Shown in pieces: positions 9,859 through 19,584 of a DNA stretch of 49,954 nucleotides. Position 1 is the first letter of the stretch. Each line of letters starts with the position of its first letter. The notes under the pieces were generated by a model. The model did not search any database and had not been told where the DNA came from. It saw only the letters and a program-made list of their open reading frames with translations. A program made the position numbers and the translations under genes. Origin of the DNA: Alphaproteobacteria bacterium (GTDB taxonomy: Bacteria; Pseudomonadota; Alphaproteobacteria; JANQMY01); contig JANQMY010000400.1 of the NCBI GenBank assembly GCA_028279895.1, forward strand, positions 1-49,954, read 5' to 3'.

Positions 9859-10311
9859 GTGAGTATCAAAAAGAAGCTTTTGACGGTCGCCGTGTTGGCG
9901 GCCTCGACCGGTTTGGGTTTGGGGCCCTCCCTGGCAGCCGAAGGCGACCCGGCGCGGGGCGAGAATGTTTTCAAACGCTGCGTATCGTGCCATTCGCTGG
10001 AGCCCGGAAAGAAAAGACCGACCGGCCCCAATCTCTACGGCGTATTCGGTAGGGTGGCGGCAGCCGATCCGGATTACCGGTACACCCCCGCCATGAAGGA
10101 AGCCGGCGCCAGCGGATTGGTGTGGAACGACGAAAACTTGATGGCCTACCTGGAAGACCCACGCAAATTCGTCCCGAAGTCGAGAATGATTTTGAAACTT
10201 CCAAAAGAACAAGACCGGCTTGATGTCATCGAGCATCTGAAATTGTTTGGCGATAACGCGGATGCGGCGGCGGAGAGCGGCGCAGAGGCCGAGGCCCCAG
10301 CAACCCCGTAA
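9859..10311 (+). CDS. Class I c-type cytochrome
   Basis: Signal peptide; GENVFKRCVSCHSLEPGKKRPTGPNLYGVFGR; M-containing MAYLEDPRKFVPKSRM. GTG start at 9859 assumed. Confidence 0.9.
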   Translation: MSIKKKLLTVAVLAASTGLGLGPSLAAEGDPARGENVFKRCVSCHSLEPGKKRPTGPNLYGVFGRVAAADPDYRYTPAMKEAGASGLVWNDENLMAYLEDPRKFVPKSRMILKLPKEQDRLDVIEHLKLFGDNADAAAESGAEAEAPATP

Positions 10312-10428
10312 CACTTCGTTAACCGATAGCGTTTCCAGGTGAAGCATGCCCTCGGCCTTAACCCGATGGGTAGACTCCGGTTCACCGCCCAAAATCTATT
10401 GGCGGAAACGCGGAAAACAAAGAGTCTG

Positions 10429-10465
10429 GAGCCGTTTTGTGTTTCAATTAGAACCAAAACGGCTC
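10429..10465. repeat. Perfect 11-bp inverted repeat GAGCCGTTTTG-N15-CAAAACGGCTC
   Basis: Read directly between the cytochrome c and CHASE2 genes; an inner TTC...GAA can extend the hairpin; no U-tract follows. Confidence 0.75.
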
Positions 10466-10698
10466 TAAGGCACCGACGGCGCAGGACATATATGACGTCC
10501 TGCGCAAAAGCTGCTGTTAGCCAAAAATTGATGCAGGCAAGCATAAGATTCCGGCGCTAGATCAGACAGCGCGGTCGTGCTTTCATATGTCCGCAGTGAA
10601 GCTGGTTTAACAACAAACCGACAAGCGGCTCGGTGCACAGGCGATGTGCGGAGCCGCATTCCGCAGGCGGCAAGCATCCGTGGATCTGACGTAACAAG

Positions 10699-12891
10699 AT
10701 GCGCGCACTTCTTCATTCTATGGGCGGGATACCGCTCGCCATCACGTTGTTGGCCCTGGCATTTCAGGAATGGGATCCCAGAGGTGCCGCCACGGCCATT
10801 CAGGATTTTGGCTTCGACCGATACATTGCCGCCGCGCCCTGGACGACCGCCACAGCGGATGAAACATCAGATCTGTCGGTGCTTTATGTGGAACTGGACG
10901 CCCCGCGTGGAAACGCGCCCCTTGGTACGGATTGGGAACGCGCTGACATCGCCCGGTTGATCGGCCACCTTGAGGACGCAGGTGCCCGAGCTGTTATTCT
11001 GGACGAACCGCTGGCCCGGCGGGCAGCCACCTCTCCCAATGTGTTTGCCGACGCTTTGGAACAGCGTGGCACCTCGACCGATATTACCAACGCGCTGCGT
11101 CAATTACCGGACCCGGACGAGGCGTTGAGCCGCGCGCTCAGCAATGTCACAAGCGTGGCTGCCATAGATCTGAATGACAATGTGCCACCCCCCGCCCCGT
11201 TGAGTGCGGAACCGATAGAATTCGATGGCAATAATCCCGCTACGGTGCTGCCCCCTTATAAAGGCGCTTTCACCGACGGCACCATTTACGCAGATACGTC
11301 CAACGGGGCCGGGGTCATCACCCTTCCCACCGGAGGCGATGGTGTGGTGCGGCGCGTGCCGCTGCTTTTCTCGATCGGCGGCGATGTCTTTCCCAGCACA
11401 GCTTTGGAGACGTTGCGCCTTGTAAGCAACGCGCCCGTCGCGGTGCGGTCCCATCTTGCCGGCAATGCGTTACCGAACCTCACGCCGCCCGGCATCCAAG
11501 AGATCATGATCGGCGACCGGCAAATCCCCACAACGAGCCAAGGCGAAATCTGGCTCCACCCGCCGGGTCCGTCTGCCGCCGTGTCGGTCAATGGCAGCGC
11601 CGTCTTGCAGGGCACGCTGGACAATCAGAGGTTGGAGGACACGCTCGTCTTTGTCGGTTTTTCGCAATCGCACTTGTCGAATTTCCGCACGGTAGACGGT
11701 CAACGTTTAACGCGCGCGCAGATACAGATGCTCGCCTATGATCAAATCAGCTCTGGACACTTCATCAGCCGCCCCTATTGGACGATGCGGGCGGAACAGG
11801 CTTACATTATCGTCTTTGGTCTGATGATCTGGGCCGCCGCTGCCTATGCATCCGTTTCCTTGTCGGCCGTTTTCGCGTCGTTGGCGATTGCGGTGCCCGC
11901 ATATTTCGGATTGGTGGTTTTTGAGAACTATTTACTTTTATTCGACTTCATTATTCCGTGTGCCACCTTAATCCTGATCTTTCTCACCACGGCTGTTTGG
12001 CAATCCGTCCGCACTCAGTGGATCAATCAGCTTACCGGCAAAGACAGCGCAGCCCCCGAGCTCGTTCCGTTTAAAGTGCGCTATGCTCAGTCCTCACACC
12101 GGCCAGCCACCGTTATGGTGTGCAGCGTGCGGGGCATGGGCGATTTAGCGGACCAATATGAAGGCAGCCCCTTCGCGGTGAAGACCATCGTTGATCGCGC
12201 ATTCGCTCACGCGGCCGGCATTGTCGGCCGCCACAGCGGACAGGCCGTTCTGCGCGGCGATACTCTGCTGGCATTTTGGGTCAATGCGCAGGAGGAACGG
12301 GCGCACGCAACAAACGCCTGTGAGTGTGCCTTGGCGCTCGTGGAGAAACTGGAAGATCTCAATGCCAGCCTCGAAAAAGAGTTTTCCTATGATGGACTGG
12401 CTTTCCGACCCATCACGCTGAACCTTGGCATCGCATCCGGCGCCTGCATCGTCTCAAAAGCCAAGCGACGCCGGACGCACCCGCCCACCATATTCGGCGG
12501 GCCTGTGGTTTTAGCGTCGGATCTGAGCCGGCGCGCCGAACAATATGGACCGGCCATCATTCTTGACGCGCAGACCGCCAAACTTGAGGGACACCAACTC
12601 GCCCACTTGAAAATCGAGTCCCTACGCCCTGCAGCCGGCGCCCCGCATGAGGACATTTTTGCATTGTTGGGCAACGCTTTTGTCCGAGCAAATCCGAGAT
12701 TTAGAGAGCTGAGCGCCCATCACAGCAAACTCTTCGCTGCGGTCCGCAACCAATTGTGGGACGAGGCAGCGGCTATCAATGACGCCTGCCGGCAACTGCC
12801 CGGCGCCTCCCAACCGCTCTACGACTTCTATGCAGACCGGATCGCGCACCGCCAGATGTTTGTCGAGGCGGCCAAACCAAACACTTCCTAA
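10699..12891 (+). CDS. CHASE2 sensor protein with C-terminal (degenerate) class III adenylate/guanylate cyclase domain
   Basis: 730 aa; CHASE2-like N-terminus, TM helices about aa 360-430, cyclase homology region RPATVMVCSVRGMGDLADQYE...LRGDTLLAFWVNAQEERAHATNACECALALVEKL. Confidence 0.8.
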   Translation: MRALLHSMGGIPLAITLLALAFQEWDPRGAATAIQDFGFDRYIAAAPWTTATADETSDLSVLYVELDAPRGNAPLGTDWERADIARLIGHLEDAGARAVILDEPLARRAATSPNVFADALEQRGTSTDITNALRQLPDPDEALSRALSNVTSVAAIDLNDNVPPPAPLSAEPIEFDGNNPATVLPPYKGAFTDGTIYADTSNGAGVITLPTGGDGVVRRVPLLFSIGGDVFPSTALETLRLVSNAPVAVRSHLAGNALPNLTPPGIQEIMIGDRQIPTTSQGEIWLHPPGPSAAVSVNGSAVLQGTLDNQRLEDTLVFVGFSQSHLSNFRTVDGQRLTRAQIQMLAYDQISSGHFISRPYWTMRAEQAYIIVFGLMIWAAAAYASVSLSAVFASLAIAVPAYFGLVVFENYLLLFDFIIPCATLILIFLTTAVWQSVRTQWINQLTGKDSAAPELVPFKVRYAQSSHRPATVMVCSVRGMGDLADQYEGSPFAVKTIVDRAFAHAAGIVGRHSGQAVLRGDTLLAFWVNAQEERAHATNACECALALVEKLEDLNASLEKEFSYDGLAFRPITLNLGIASGACIVSKAKRRRTHPPTIFGGPVVLASDLSRRAEQYGPAIILDAQTAKLEGHQLAHLKIESLRPAAGAPHEDIFALLGNAFVRANPRFRELSAHHSKLFAAVRNQLWDEAAAINDACRQLPGASQPLYDFYADRIAHRQMFVEAAKPNTS

Positions 12892-13089
12892 TTGGTGAAA
12901 CACTGCAAAAGCATCTCGCATAGCGGGTATTTGGATCACTTTTGGACCCAATTTCCGTCATTTCATCACCATGTTCGGCCTAAACACTCAAATTTGAACT
13001 TTAACTCATCCGCAGGATCGGTTTGGGAGACTAAACGTCCCCATATTGCGAGGAACGCTTTGCTTCTCCGCATTGAAAGAGGAATTGCC

Positions 13090-13764
13090 ATGACTAGCGC
13101 GCGCAACATCTATTCTCTCTTTGTCTCTGCCCTGTCGGGACTGGTGTTGTTGTCTCATGCCGGGATAACGCAAGCCCATGCCACCCCGTCCAATGCGGCT
13201 TTGGTGGACGAGGCCCGAGCCTTCATCGAAACCCTTAGCGCCGACGCGATTGGCGTGCTGGAAGACGGCTCACTCAACGACGAGGCCCGGGAAAAAGCAT
13301 TCCGCATGCTGCTGGCCCGGAACTTCGACCTGAACTACATCGCGCGCTTTACGCTGGGCCGAAATGCCCGCACGGCAACCAAAGCGGAAGTGAGCGCCTA
13401 TCATTCACTGTTCGACGATTATGTGATCCAGGCCTATGCGTCGCGGTTGACGGCTTATGCCGGCGAAAAAATCAATGTGCGTAATGCTAGGACCGCCGGC
13501 ACGAAAGACATTTTGGTGACCACCGAAATCAAAAACCCGGATTCCGGACAAGCCTTCCTGGCAGAATGGCGGGTCCGTCCCCGAGGCCCTGTGTTCCGCG
13601 TCATCGATATTAAAATCGAAGGAATCAGTATGGTGATCACACAGCGTGAAGAATTCTCCGCCATCATCAAACGTAAGGGCATGAACGGCCTCATCAAAAC
13701 GCTGGAAGACAGAACCGGCCAAACCGCAGACTACGACACGCTTACATCGGCACAGTTGCAATAG
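13090..13764 (+). CDS. mlaC: MlaC/Ttg2D-family phospholipid-binding periplasmic protein
   Basis: Signal peptide; AREKAFRMLLARNFDLNYIARFTLGRNARTATKAEVSAYHSLFDDYVIQAYASRL...RVIDIKIEGISMVITQREEFSAIIKR. Confidence 0.9.
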   Translation: MTSARNIYSLFVSALSGLVLLSHAGITQAHATPSNAALVDEARAFIETLSADAIGVLEDGSLNDEAREKAFRMLLARNFDLNYIARFTLGRNARTATKAEVSAYHSLFDDYVIQAYASRLTAYAGEKINVRNARTAGTKDILVTTEIKNPDSGQAFLAEWRVRPRGPVFRVIDIKIEGISMVITQREEFSAIIKRKGMNGLIKTLEDRTGQTADYDTLTSAQLQ

Positions 13765-13947
13765 GCGGGTCGCACAATTATGTGAACGGAAGGATCGCCG
13801 CGGGGCGACCCGGGTTTGGATTGGAAAACCGGGGCATTCCCGCGTATACTGACGACGGAAAAGAATTCACAAAACAAAAACATACGGGTAACAACGGCAT
13901 CACTTTGAGGGGTCGCAAAAATCCTGGTGTGCCGAAGGGGTAATTGA

Positions 13948-15036
13948 ATGCTTCGCAATGCGCTCACGTTCGCCGCCGCTACTTGCGCGGCGGCCCTGCT
14001 GGTACACACTGACGTGCTGGCATATGGGCAGGACGTGGCTCATCAGCCTTCGACCCTGCACCCTATGGGGCCCCAGATCGACATTGAACAGCTCGAGCCT
14101 TCATTGGTTCAAACTGTTCGCCTGTTCGACGGCGCTGCTCTTAGCGACGTCCCCCGCCCACTACTGATCGCGAACAGCGACGAAGCCGTGCCCGCCGTAC
14201 ACGCACAGGCAGAAGGCGCAGCCGAAGCATCTTCTTCAATGACCGGTGGCGAACCTCCCGCATTGGCGGGCGAAGCCGCAGACGCGGAAACGGCGTCGGC
14301 GCATGACGCGGCTGAAGATGGGGAGGCGCCTCCCAAAGACCGAAACCGCTTGTGGGACCCCATCGAAGGGGTCAATCGCAAAGTCTTAGGTGCCAATGAT
14401 TGGCTGGACCGGCGGGTGTTCCGACACATTGCAAAGGCCTATGGCGCCGTCACACCGGACTTTTTGGAACACGGCATTCGCAATGTCTTCCGAAACCTGA
14501 GAGAACCAGCCACCGTGGGCAACCGCGTTCTCCAGGGCGAGTTCAAGCAAGCCGGTAAAAGCACCGCGCGCTTTCTGTTGAACACAACGGTCGGCGTGGG
14601 CGGTTTTGTGGATTTCGCAGATCAAGTGGGTCTTGAACGAGAAATCGCCGATTTCGGCCAAACCCTCTACACCTATGGCGTTTCCGCCGGCCCCTATTTG
14701 GTGCTGCCCTTGATGGGGCCGACCACGACACGGGACGGCTTCGGACAATTGGTTGACCGCGTCGCCGATCCTGCCACCTGGTTTTCATTTGGCGCCGGCA
14801 CGGCGATCGCCGTGAACAGTCTGGACGGCGTGAGCTTGCGTCAAGAGGTGGGAGACAGCGTCGATCAGTTGCGATCAACCTCGATCGACTGGTACTCCAC
14901 CTTGCGTTCCGCCTACTATCAAGATCGCCGCGCATTCCTCGAAGGCGAAAGTGCCACGGAAGATCAAGCGGTTGAGGATCTCTTCGATGACTTTGACAGT
15001 TTCGACGAAGAAGAGGCCGACAGCCCCTCCAACTAA
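13948..15036 (+). CDS. mlaA: MlaA (VacJ)-family protein
   Basis: DPIEGVNRKVLGANDWLDRRVFRHIAKAYGAVTPDFLEHGIRNVFRNLREPATVGNRVLQGEFKQAGKSTARFLLNTTVGVGGFVDFAD...GPYLVLPLMGPTTTRDGFG. Confidence 0.92.
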   Translation: MLRNALTFAAATCAAALLVHTDVLAYGQDVAHQPSTLHPMGPQIDIEQLEPSLVQTVRLFDGAALSDVPRPLLIANSDEAVPAVHAQAEGAAEASSSMTGGEPPALAGEAADAETASAHDAAEDGEAPPKDRNRLWDPIEGVNRKVLGANDWLDRRVFRHIAKAYGAVTPDFLEHGIRNVFRNLREPATVGNRVLQGEFKQAGKSTARFLLNTTVGVGGFVDFADQVGLEREIADFGQTLYTYGVSAGPYLVLPLMGPTTTRDGFGQLVDRVADPATWFSFGAGTAIAVNSLDGVSLRQEVGDSVDQLRSTSIDWYSTLRSAYYQDRRAFLEGESATEDQAVEDLFDDFDSFDEEEADSPSN

Positions 15037-15039
15037 GTC

Positions 15040-16011
15040 ATGCGCCTGACGGTCCGGGACGAAACGTGGCCCATCGCCGGCGACTTTCGGATTGCGCGTG
15101 GGGCAAAATCCATCGCGCATGTGGTTGTCGTTGAAATCGAAGACAAAGATATGGTCGGACGCGGCGAATGCGTACCCTATGACTGCTACGGAGAATCCGT
15201 AGACGGAGTGATTGCGCAGATACGCACCTTTGCCGGACAAATCGACGCTCTAACAATACAGTCGCTGCAAAGCGCTCTGCCGCCCGGAGCGGCACGCAAT
15301 GCGTTGGATTGCGCGCTTTGGGACCTGAAGGCCAAACGTGAGACCGCCGAGGTTTGGCAGCTTGCCGGCCTCCCCCGGCCGACGCCAATGTGCACTTGCT
15401 TCACCGTCAGCTTGGACGAACCGACAAAAATGGCGGAAGCAGCTCGCAACGCCGCCCATTGGCCTGTTTTGAAAGTGAAGCTTGGCCGTGATGGCGTGCG
15501 CGAGAGGTTGGCGGCAGTTAAGGACGGCGCGCCAAAGGCCGACATCGTGGTCGATGCTAACGAAGCATGGGATATGAAACTTCTCGAGGCGCTGCTTGCC
15601 GCGCCGCCTGACGGCGTGGTGCTTGTCGAACAGCCGCTGCCTGCCGCAGAGGACGCCATGCTCGCCGGACTACGCCCACCAATTCCTCTGTGTGCAGATG
15701 AATCGATTCATGATGCAGTATCGCTGTCCGGTTTGGTGGACAAATACCAGGCCGTTAACATCAAGTTGGACAAAACCGGCGGACTGACCGAAGCGATCGC
15801 AACGGCACGGCAGGCTCAAACGATGGGATTGCGGATTATGGTTGGCTGCATGGTCGGCACATCGCTTGGCATGGCACCGGCGCTGATGCTGTCGCCTTTC
15901 GCCCAATGGGCTGATTTGGACGGCCCTCTGCTGTTGGCACGGGATCGAACACCGCCCCTGCCCTATGAAGACGGCATGGTTTTTCCCCCAAGCCGGGTGC
16001 TTTGGGGCTAG
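15040..16011 (+). CDS. Dipeptide epimerase / enolase-superfamily racemase (DgcA-like)
   Basis: GRGECVPYDCYGES, ARNALDCALWDLKAK, VLKVKLG, DANEAW, VEQPLP, CADESIHD, NIKLDKTGGLTEA. Confidence 0.88.
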   Translation: MRLTVRDETWPIAGDFRIARGAKSIAHVVVVEIEDKDMVGRGECVPYDCYGESVDGVIAQIRTFAGQIDALTIQSLQSALPPGAARNALDCALWDLKAKRETAEVWQLAGLPRPTPMCTCFTVSLDEPTKMAEAARNAAHWPVLKVKLGRDGVRERLAAVKDGAPKADIVVDANEAWDMKLLEALLAAPPDGVVLVEQPLPAAEDAMLAGLRPPIPLCADESIHDAVSLSGLVDKYQAVNIKLDKTGGLTEAIATARQAQTMGLRIMVGCMVGTSLGMAPALMLSPFAQWADLDGPLLLARDRTPPLPYEDGMVFPPSRVLWG

Positions 16012-16043
16012 AATAATTCAAAACAGCGAAGGGAGAACGCGTC

Positions 16044-16424
16044 ATGCGTTTATGGCTGACACTTTGTGCCGTGAGCGGATTTGTCGCGGTGGCCGCTGGC
16101 GCGTTCGGGGCTCACGGCTTGGCAAGCCGTATACCGCCGACAGACCTATCGGCCTTCGAGACCGGCGTTCAGTATCATCTGATCCACACTTTGGCATTGG
16201 GTCTGGTGGCGATGGCCTCGACCCACCCCACTCTGCCGCCCCTACCCGTCACGGTGGCCGGCTGGGCGTTCGTTGCCGGGATCGTTCTGTTTTCCGGCTC
16301 GCTCTATTTCCTTGGACTGACAAGCTCGCGGGCGTTGGTGTTGATCACGCCCATCGGCGGCGTGGCTTTTTTGCTCGGATGGGCGGCGCTGTTCTGGGCC
16401 GCGATCCGCGCACCACACCCATAA
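16044..16424 (+). CDS. DUF423 family membrane protein
   Basis: AGAFGAHGLASRIPPTDLSAFETGVQYHLIHTLALGLVA...SGSLYFLGLTSSRALVLITPIGGVAFLLGWAAL. Confidence 0.92.
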   Translation: MRLWLTLCAVSGFVAVAAGAFGAHGLASRIPPTDLSAFETGVQYHLIHTLALGLVAMASTHPTLPPLPVTVAGWAFVAGIVLFSGSLYFLGLTSSRALVLITPIGGVAFLLGWAALFWAAIRAPHP

Positions 16425-16448
16425 CCAAGTAACGTAGGGGAAAGCACA

Positions 16449-16931
16449 ATGCCGGAGATATTTTCAGGTCCGCTGACCCATGAGGACATATTTTTAATTT
16501 GCACTTACGGCGTCCTGCCGGCCTGGTTGCTGCTCGCCGTTTTGCCCCACTGGTCATGGACCAACCATATCGTCCACTCGGTCATCGTGCCGGTCATATT
16601 GGGCATTGCCTATACCTGGTTCTTTGCTACGGGCGCATTTTCAGGGGGCGATATGCCCGAAGGCGGCGGCTTCGGCTCGCTGGCAGGGCTGATGATTCTG
16701 TTCACTCAACCCACTGCCGTGCTGGCTGGATGGATTCACTATCTGGTCTTCGACCTGTTTGTGGGCGCCTGGGAGGTGAGAGACGCCAAACGGCGCGGCC
16801 TGAACCATTTGCTGGTGTTACCGGCCCTGTTCCTCACGCTGATGGCAGGACCCATGGGGCTTTTGCTCTATCTGCTGATCCGCGCCGCCTTCCGCAAGGG
16901 TGGCCTGAGCTTGAAGGAGTCCCCTGCGTAA
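16449..16931 (+). CDS. ABA4-like family membrane protein
   Basis: Multi-TM; GSLAGLMILFTQPTAVLAGWIHYLVFDLFVGAWEVRDAKRRGLNHLLVLPALFLTLMAGPMGLLLYLLIR. Confidence 0.85.
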   Translation: MPEIFSGPLTHEDIFLICTYGVLPAWLLLAVLPHWSWTNHIVHSVIVPVILGIAYTWFFATGAFSGGDMPEGGGFGSLAGLMILFTQPTAVLAGWIHYLVFDLFVGAWEVRDAKRRGLNHLLVLPALFLTLMAGPMGLLLYLLIRAAFRKGGLSLKESPA

Positions 16932-16945
16932 TCTAAATAACACTC

Positions 16946-17356
16946 ATGACCGATCATGACGCGCTCGTCTTCGCCAACGAAGCCTTCTATGCGGCTTTTC
17001 GCGATGGGGACATGACCTCCATGGAGCAATTATGGGCGTCCGACATCCCGGTCTATTGCGTGCATCCCGGCTGGAATCCACTCTTCGGGCGGCAGGACGT
17101 GCTGCGGTCGTGGCACCGCATTTTGACCGGCGGGGCACGCCCCGACATTCTGTGTCATGATCCTCAGCCACACATCATCGGGAATGTGGGCGTGGTGGTC
17201 TGTTTCGAGCAGATCGGCGCTGATTTCCTCGTCGCCACCAATATGTTTGTTCGTCAGTCCAATCCCAACATGTGGCGCATGTTTCACCATCACTCGGGAC
17301 CGGCCGCCAGCCCACCCGACATCAAGCCCCCAGATGCACCAACGGCCATCAACTGA
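16946..17356 (+). CDS. SnoaL-like / nuclear transport factor 2 family protein
   Basis: ANEAFYAAFRDGDMTSMEQLWASDIPVYCVHPGWNPLFGRQDVLRSWHRILT. Confidence 0.85.
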   Translation: MTDHDALVFANEAFYAAFRDGDMTSMEQLWASDIPVYCVHPGWNPLFGRQDVLRSWHRILTGGARPDILCHDPQPHIIGNVGVVVCFEQIGADFLVATNMFVRQSNPNMWRMFHHHSGPAASPPDIKPPDAPTAIN

Positions 17357-17558
17357 AAAAACAAAAACTAATCCGCTTTCAAACGGTTCCCTCTCTTGTT
17401 GCACTGCAATCTGAACGTTATGATCCCGTCCCGTCATACCGGCGTCCGCGCTCTTTGATCACGAGCCAAAATCTTCGGCACATGACACACAATTGAATGC
17501 TTCCCTCAAGGGACAAGAAGAATTATTGCCGACTGTGAGGCGGCTGCAGGAGAACACT

Positions 17559-18878
17559 ATGTCTTTGGCCTTTGACCAGGCAATGCCCCAAAACCAAGAA
17601 AAAGACGAGGCATCCGTTGCTCAGCTGCCGGAGCGTCCCCTGCGCATCTTAATGCCGAGCTATCGCTCCCATCCGTTCACCGGCGGCCAAGGCGTTTACA
17701 TGCGCTATGTATCGAAATCCCTTGTGGACCTGGGTCACGAAGTTCATGTCATCTCGGGACCGCCCTATCCGGACTTGGACCCGCGGGTCGACCTTATCAA
17801 GCTGCCGTCGCTCGATCTTTATGCCAAACCGAAAGTCTTTCTTGGACTTCCGGCGTTTCCCTGGTCGGAAGCGAAGACGTGGACGGACGTTCTGGAATAC
17901 CTCATCCATATCAGTGGCGGGTTTGGCGAACCCTACACCTTCGGACGCCGATTGGCGGATTATGTCGCCAACACATCGAACCGGTACGATGTGGTGCACG
18001 ATAACCAGACGCTTGCCTATGGGCTGCTGGAACTGCGTAAGATGGGCTTACCCATTGTCGGCACCATCCACCACCCCATCACCAAAGACCGGGACATTGC
18101 AATTGCTCATGCGGATACGCTGACCCTTAACCTATTGACGCGCCGGTGGTACCATTTCCTCCGCATGCAAATGAAAGTGGCGCGCCAGCTCGACCCGGTC
18201 ATCGTCGTTTCGGAAAGCACACGGCGCGACGTCCAATCGGAATTCGGCATCGACGAGGACAAACTGACCCTGGTCTATCACGGTATCGACACGGAAAAAT
18301 TCCGCCCGATGCCCGAGGTGCAACGCCGCTCCAACCGGTTGATCACCACCACCAGCGCAGACGTCCCTATCAAGGGTCTGCTTTACTTGGTGCGCGCCTA
18401 TGCCAAGCTTTTGAAGAAATACCCGGACCTTGAGCTTCTGACGATCGGCAAACTGCGCGAGGGGCCGGCGGAGCGCCTTATCCGCGAACTGGGCATCGGC
18501 AAGAATATCAGCTTTGTATCCGGCGTGGACGATGACGAAATCGTCAAACTTTACGCGGAATCCACGGTGGCGGTATGCCCATCGCTTTATGAAGGATTTG
18601 GCTTCCCGCCCGGGGAAGCCATGGCCTGTGGCGTGCCCGTTGTGTCGACCCGCGGCGGTTCACTGCCGGAGGTCGTGGGCGACGCGGGCGTGCTGGTGGA
18701 ACCGGGCGATGCCGATGCGTTGGCCGACGGTATTAACAGTTTGCTGTCAGACCCAGCGCGGCGCGAAGAGCTTTCACGCCAAGGGCGCGAGCGCATATTG
18801 CGCGAGTTCGAATGGTCCCTTACCGGCGAAAACCTCGTAAAGATCTACCGGCAGGCCATCGCCAATGCTCACCGTTGA
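17559..18878 (+). CDS. Glycosyltransferase family 4
   Basis: RILMPSYRSHPFTGGQGVYMRYVSKSLVDLGHEVHVISGPPYPDLDPRVDLIKLPSLDLY...PSLYEGFGFPPGEAMACGVPVVSTRGGSLPEVVGDAGVLV. ATG at 17559 follows AGGAG; the ORF-track start is 17493. Confidence 0.92.
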   Translation: MSLAFDQAMPQNQEKDEASVAQLPERPLRILMPSYRSHPFTGGQGVYMRYVSKSLVDLGHEVHVISGPPYPDLDPRVDLIKLPSLDLYAKPKVFLGLPAFPWSEAKTWTDVLEYLIHISGGFGEPYTFGRRLADYVANTSNRYDVVHDNQTLAYGLLELRKMGLPIVGTIHHPITKDRDIAIAHADTLTLNLLTRRWYHFLRMQMKVARQLDPVIVVSESTRRDVQSEFGIDEDKLTLVYHGIDTEKFRPMPEVQRRSNRLITTTSADVPIKGLLYLVRAYAKLLKKYPDLELLTIGKLREGPAERLIRELGIGKNISFVSGVDDDEIVKLYAESTVAVCPSLYEGFGFPPGEAMACGVPVVSTRGGSLPEVVGDAGVLVEPGDADALADGINSLLSDPARREELSRQGRERILREFEWSLTGENLVKIYRQAIANAHR

Positions 18879-19584
18879 TCTGAGGTCGCTGGGATTGCGC
18901 AATGGCGACCGGGTTCTCGATCTGGGATGCGGCGAGGGGCGTCACCTCCATGCGATGTACTACGACGCCAAAGTGCACGCGGTGGGCGTCGATTTAGGGT
19001 TTGACGATGTGGTGAAGACACGTCAGGGGTTTGAGCGCTATCCCGATGTTTCAGCCAACGAGGGACAGAGCTTCAGCTTGGCGGTAGGCAATGCCTTGTC
19101 TCTGCCCTTCGAGGACGACACGTTCGACAAGATTGTCTGTTCGGAGGTTCTGGAACACATCCCCGATTACCGGGCCGCACTGGATGAAATCGAACGCATC
19201 TTGAAGCCTGGTGGAACTCTGGCCGTCAGTGTGCCGCGCTACTGGCCGGAATGGATCTGCTGGAAATTGTCGCCCGAATATCACAACACACCCGGTGGCC
19301 ATGTGCGCATCTTCAATGCCGGCGGTCTGCAGCGCGACATTGAAAATACGGGCATGCACTTCTTCCGCCGCCACTGGGCCCACGGTTTGCATTCACCCTA
19401 TTGGTGGCTGAAATGCTTGCGTTGGAACCATAGAGACACCTGGCTGCCCATCCGTCTTTATCACCGTTTTCTGGTTTGGGACCTGATGAAGCGCCCTCTT
19501 CTCACCCGGATTCTCGAGAAATTTTTCGACCCTCTTATGGGAAAAAGCGTAGTTCTCTACTTCTTGAAAAGGCCGACGATTTGA
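18865..19584 (+). CDS. Class I SAM-dependent methyltransferase
   Basis: GDRVLDLGCGEGRHLHAM...DKIVCSEVLEHIPDYRAALDEIERILKPGGTLAVSVPRYWPEW; 14-bp overlap with the GT4 gene. Confidence 0.92.
   Translation: MLTVDLRSLGLRNGDRVLDLGCGEGRHLHAMYYDAKVHAVGVDLGFDDVVKTRQGFERYPDVSANEGQSFSLAVGNALSLPFEDDTFDKIVCSEVLEHIPDYRAALDEIERILKPGGTLAVSVPRYWPEWICWKLSPEYHNTPGGHVRIFNAGGLQRDIENTGMHFFRRHWAHGLHSPYWWLKCLRWNHRDTWLPIRLYHRFLVWDLMKRPLLTRILEKFFDPLMGKSVVLYFLKRPTI

Noticed and set aside
13767-13811. GGGTCGC...GCGACCC inverted repeat after mlaC
   Set aside because: Only 7-bp arms with a 31-nt loop in a GC-rich region and no T-tract; could be chance.
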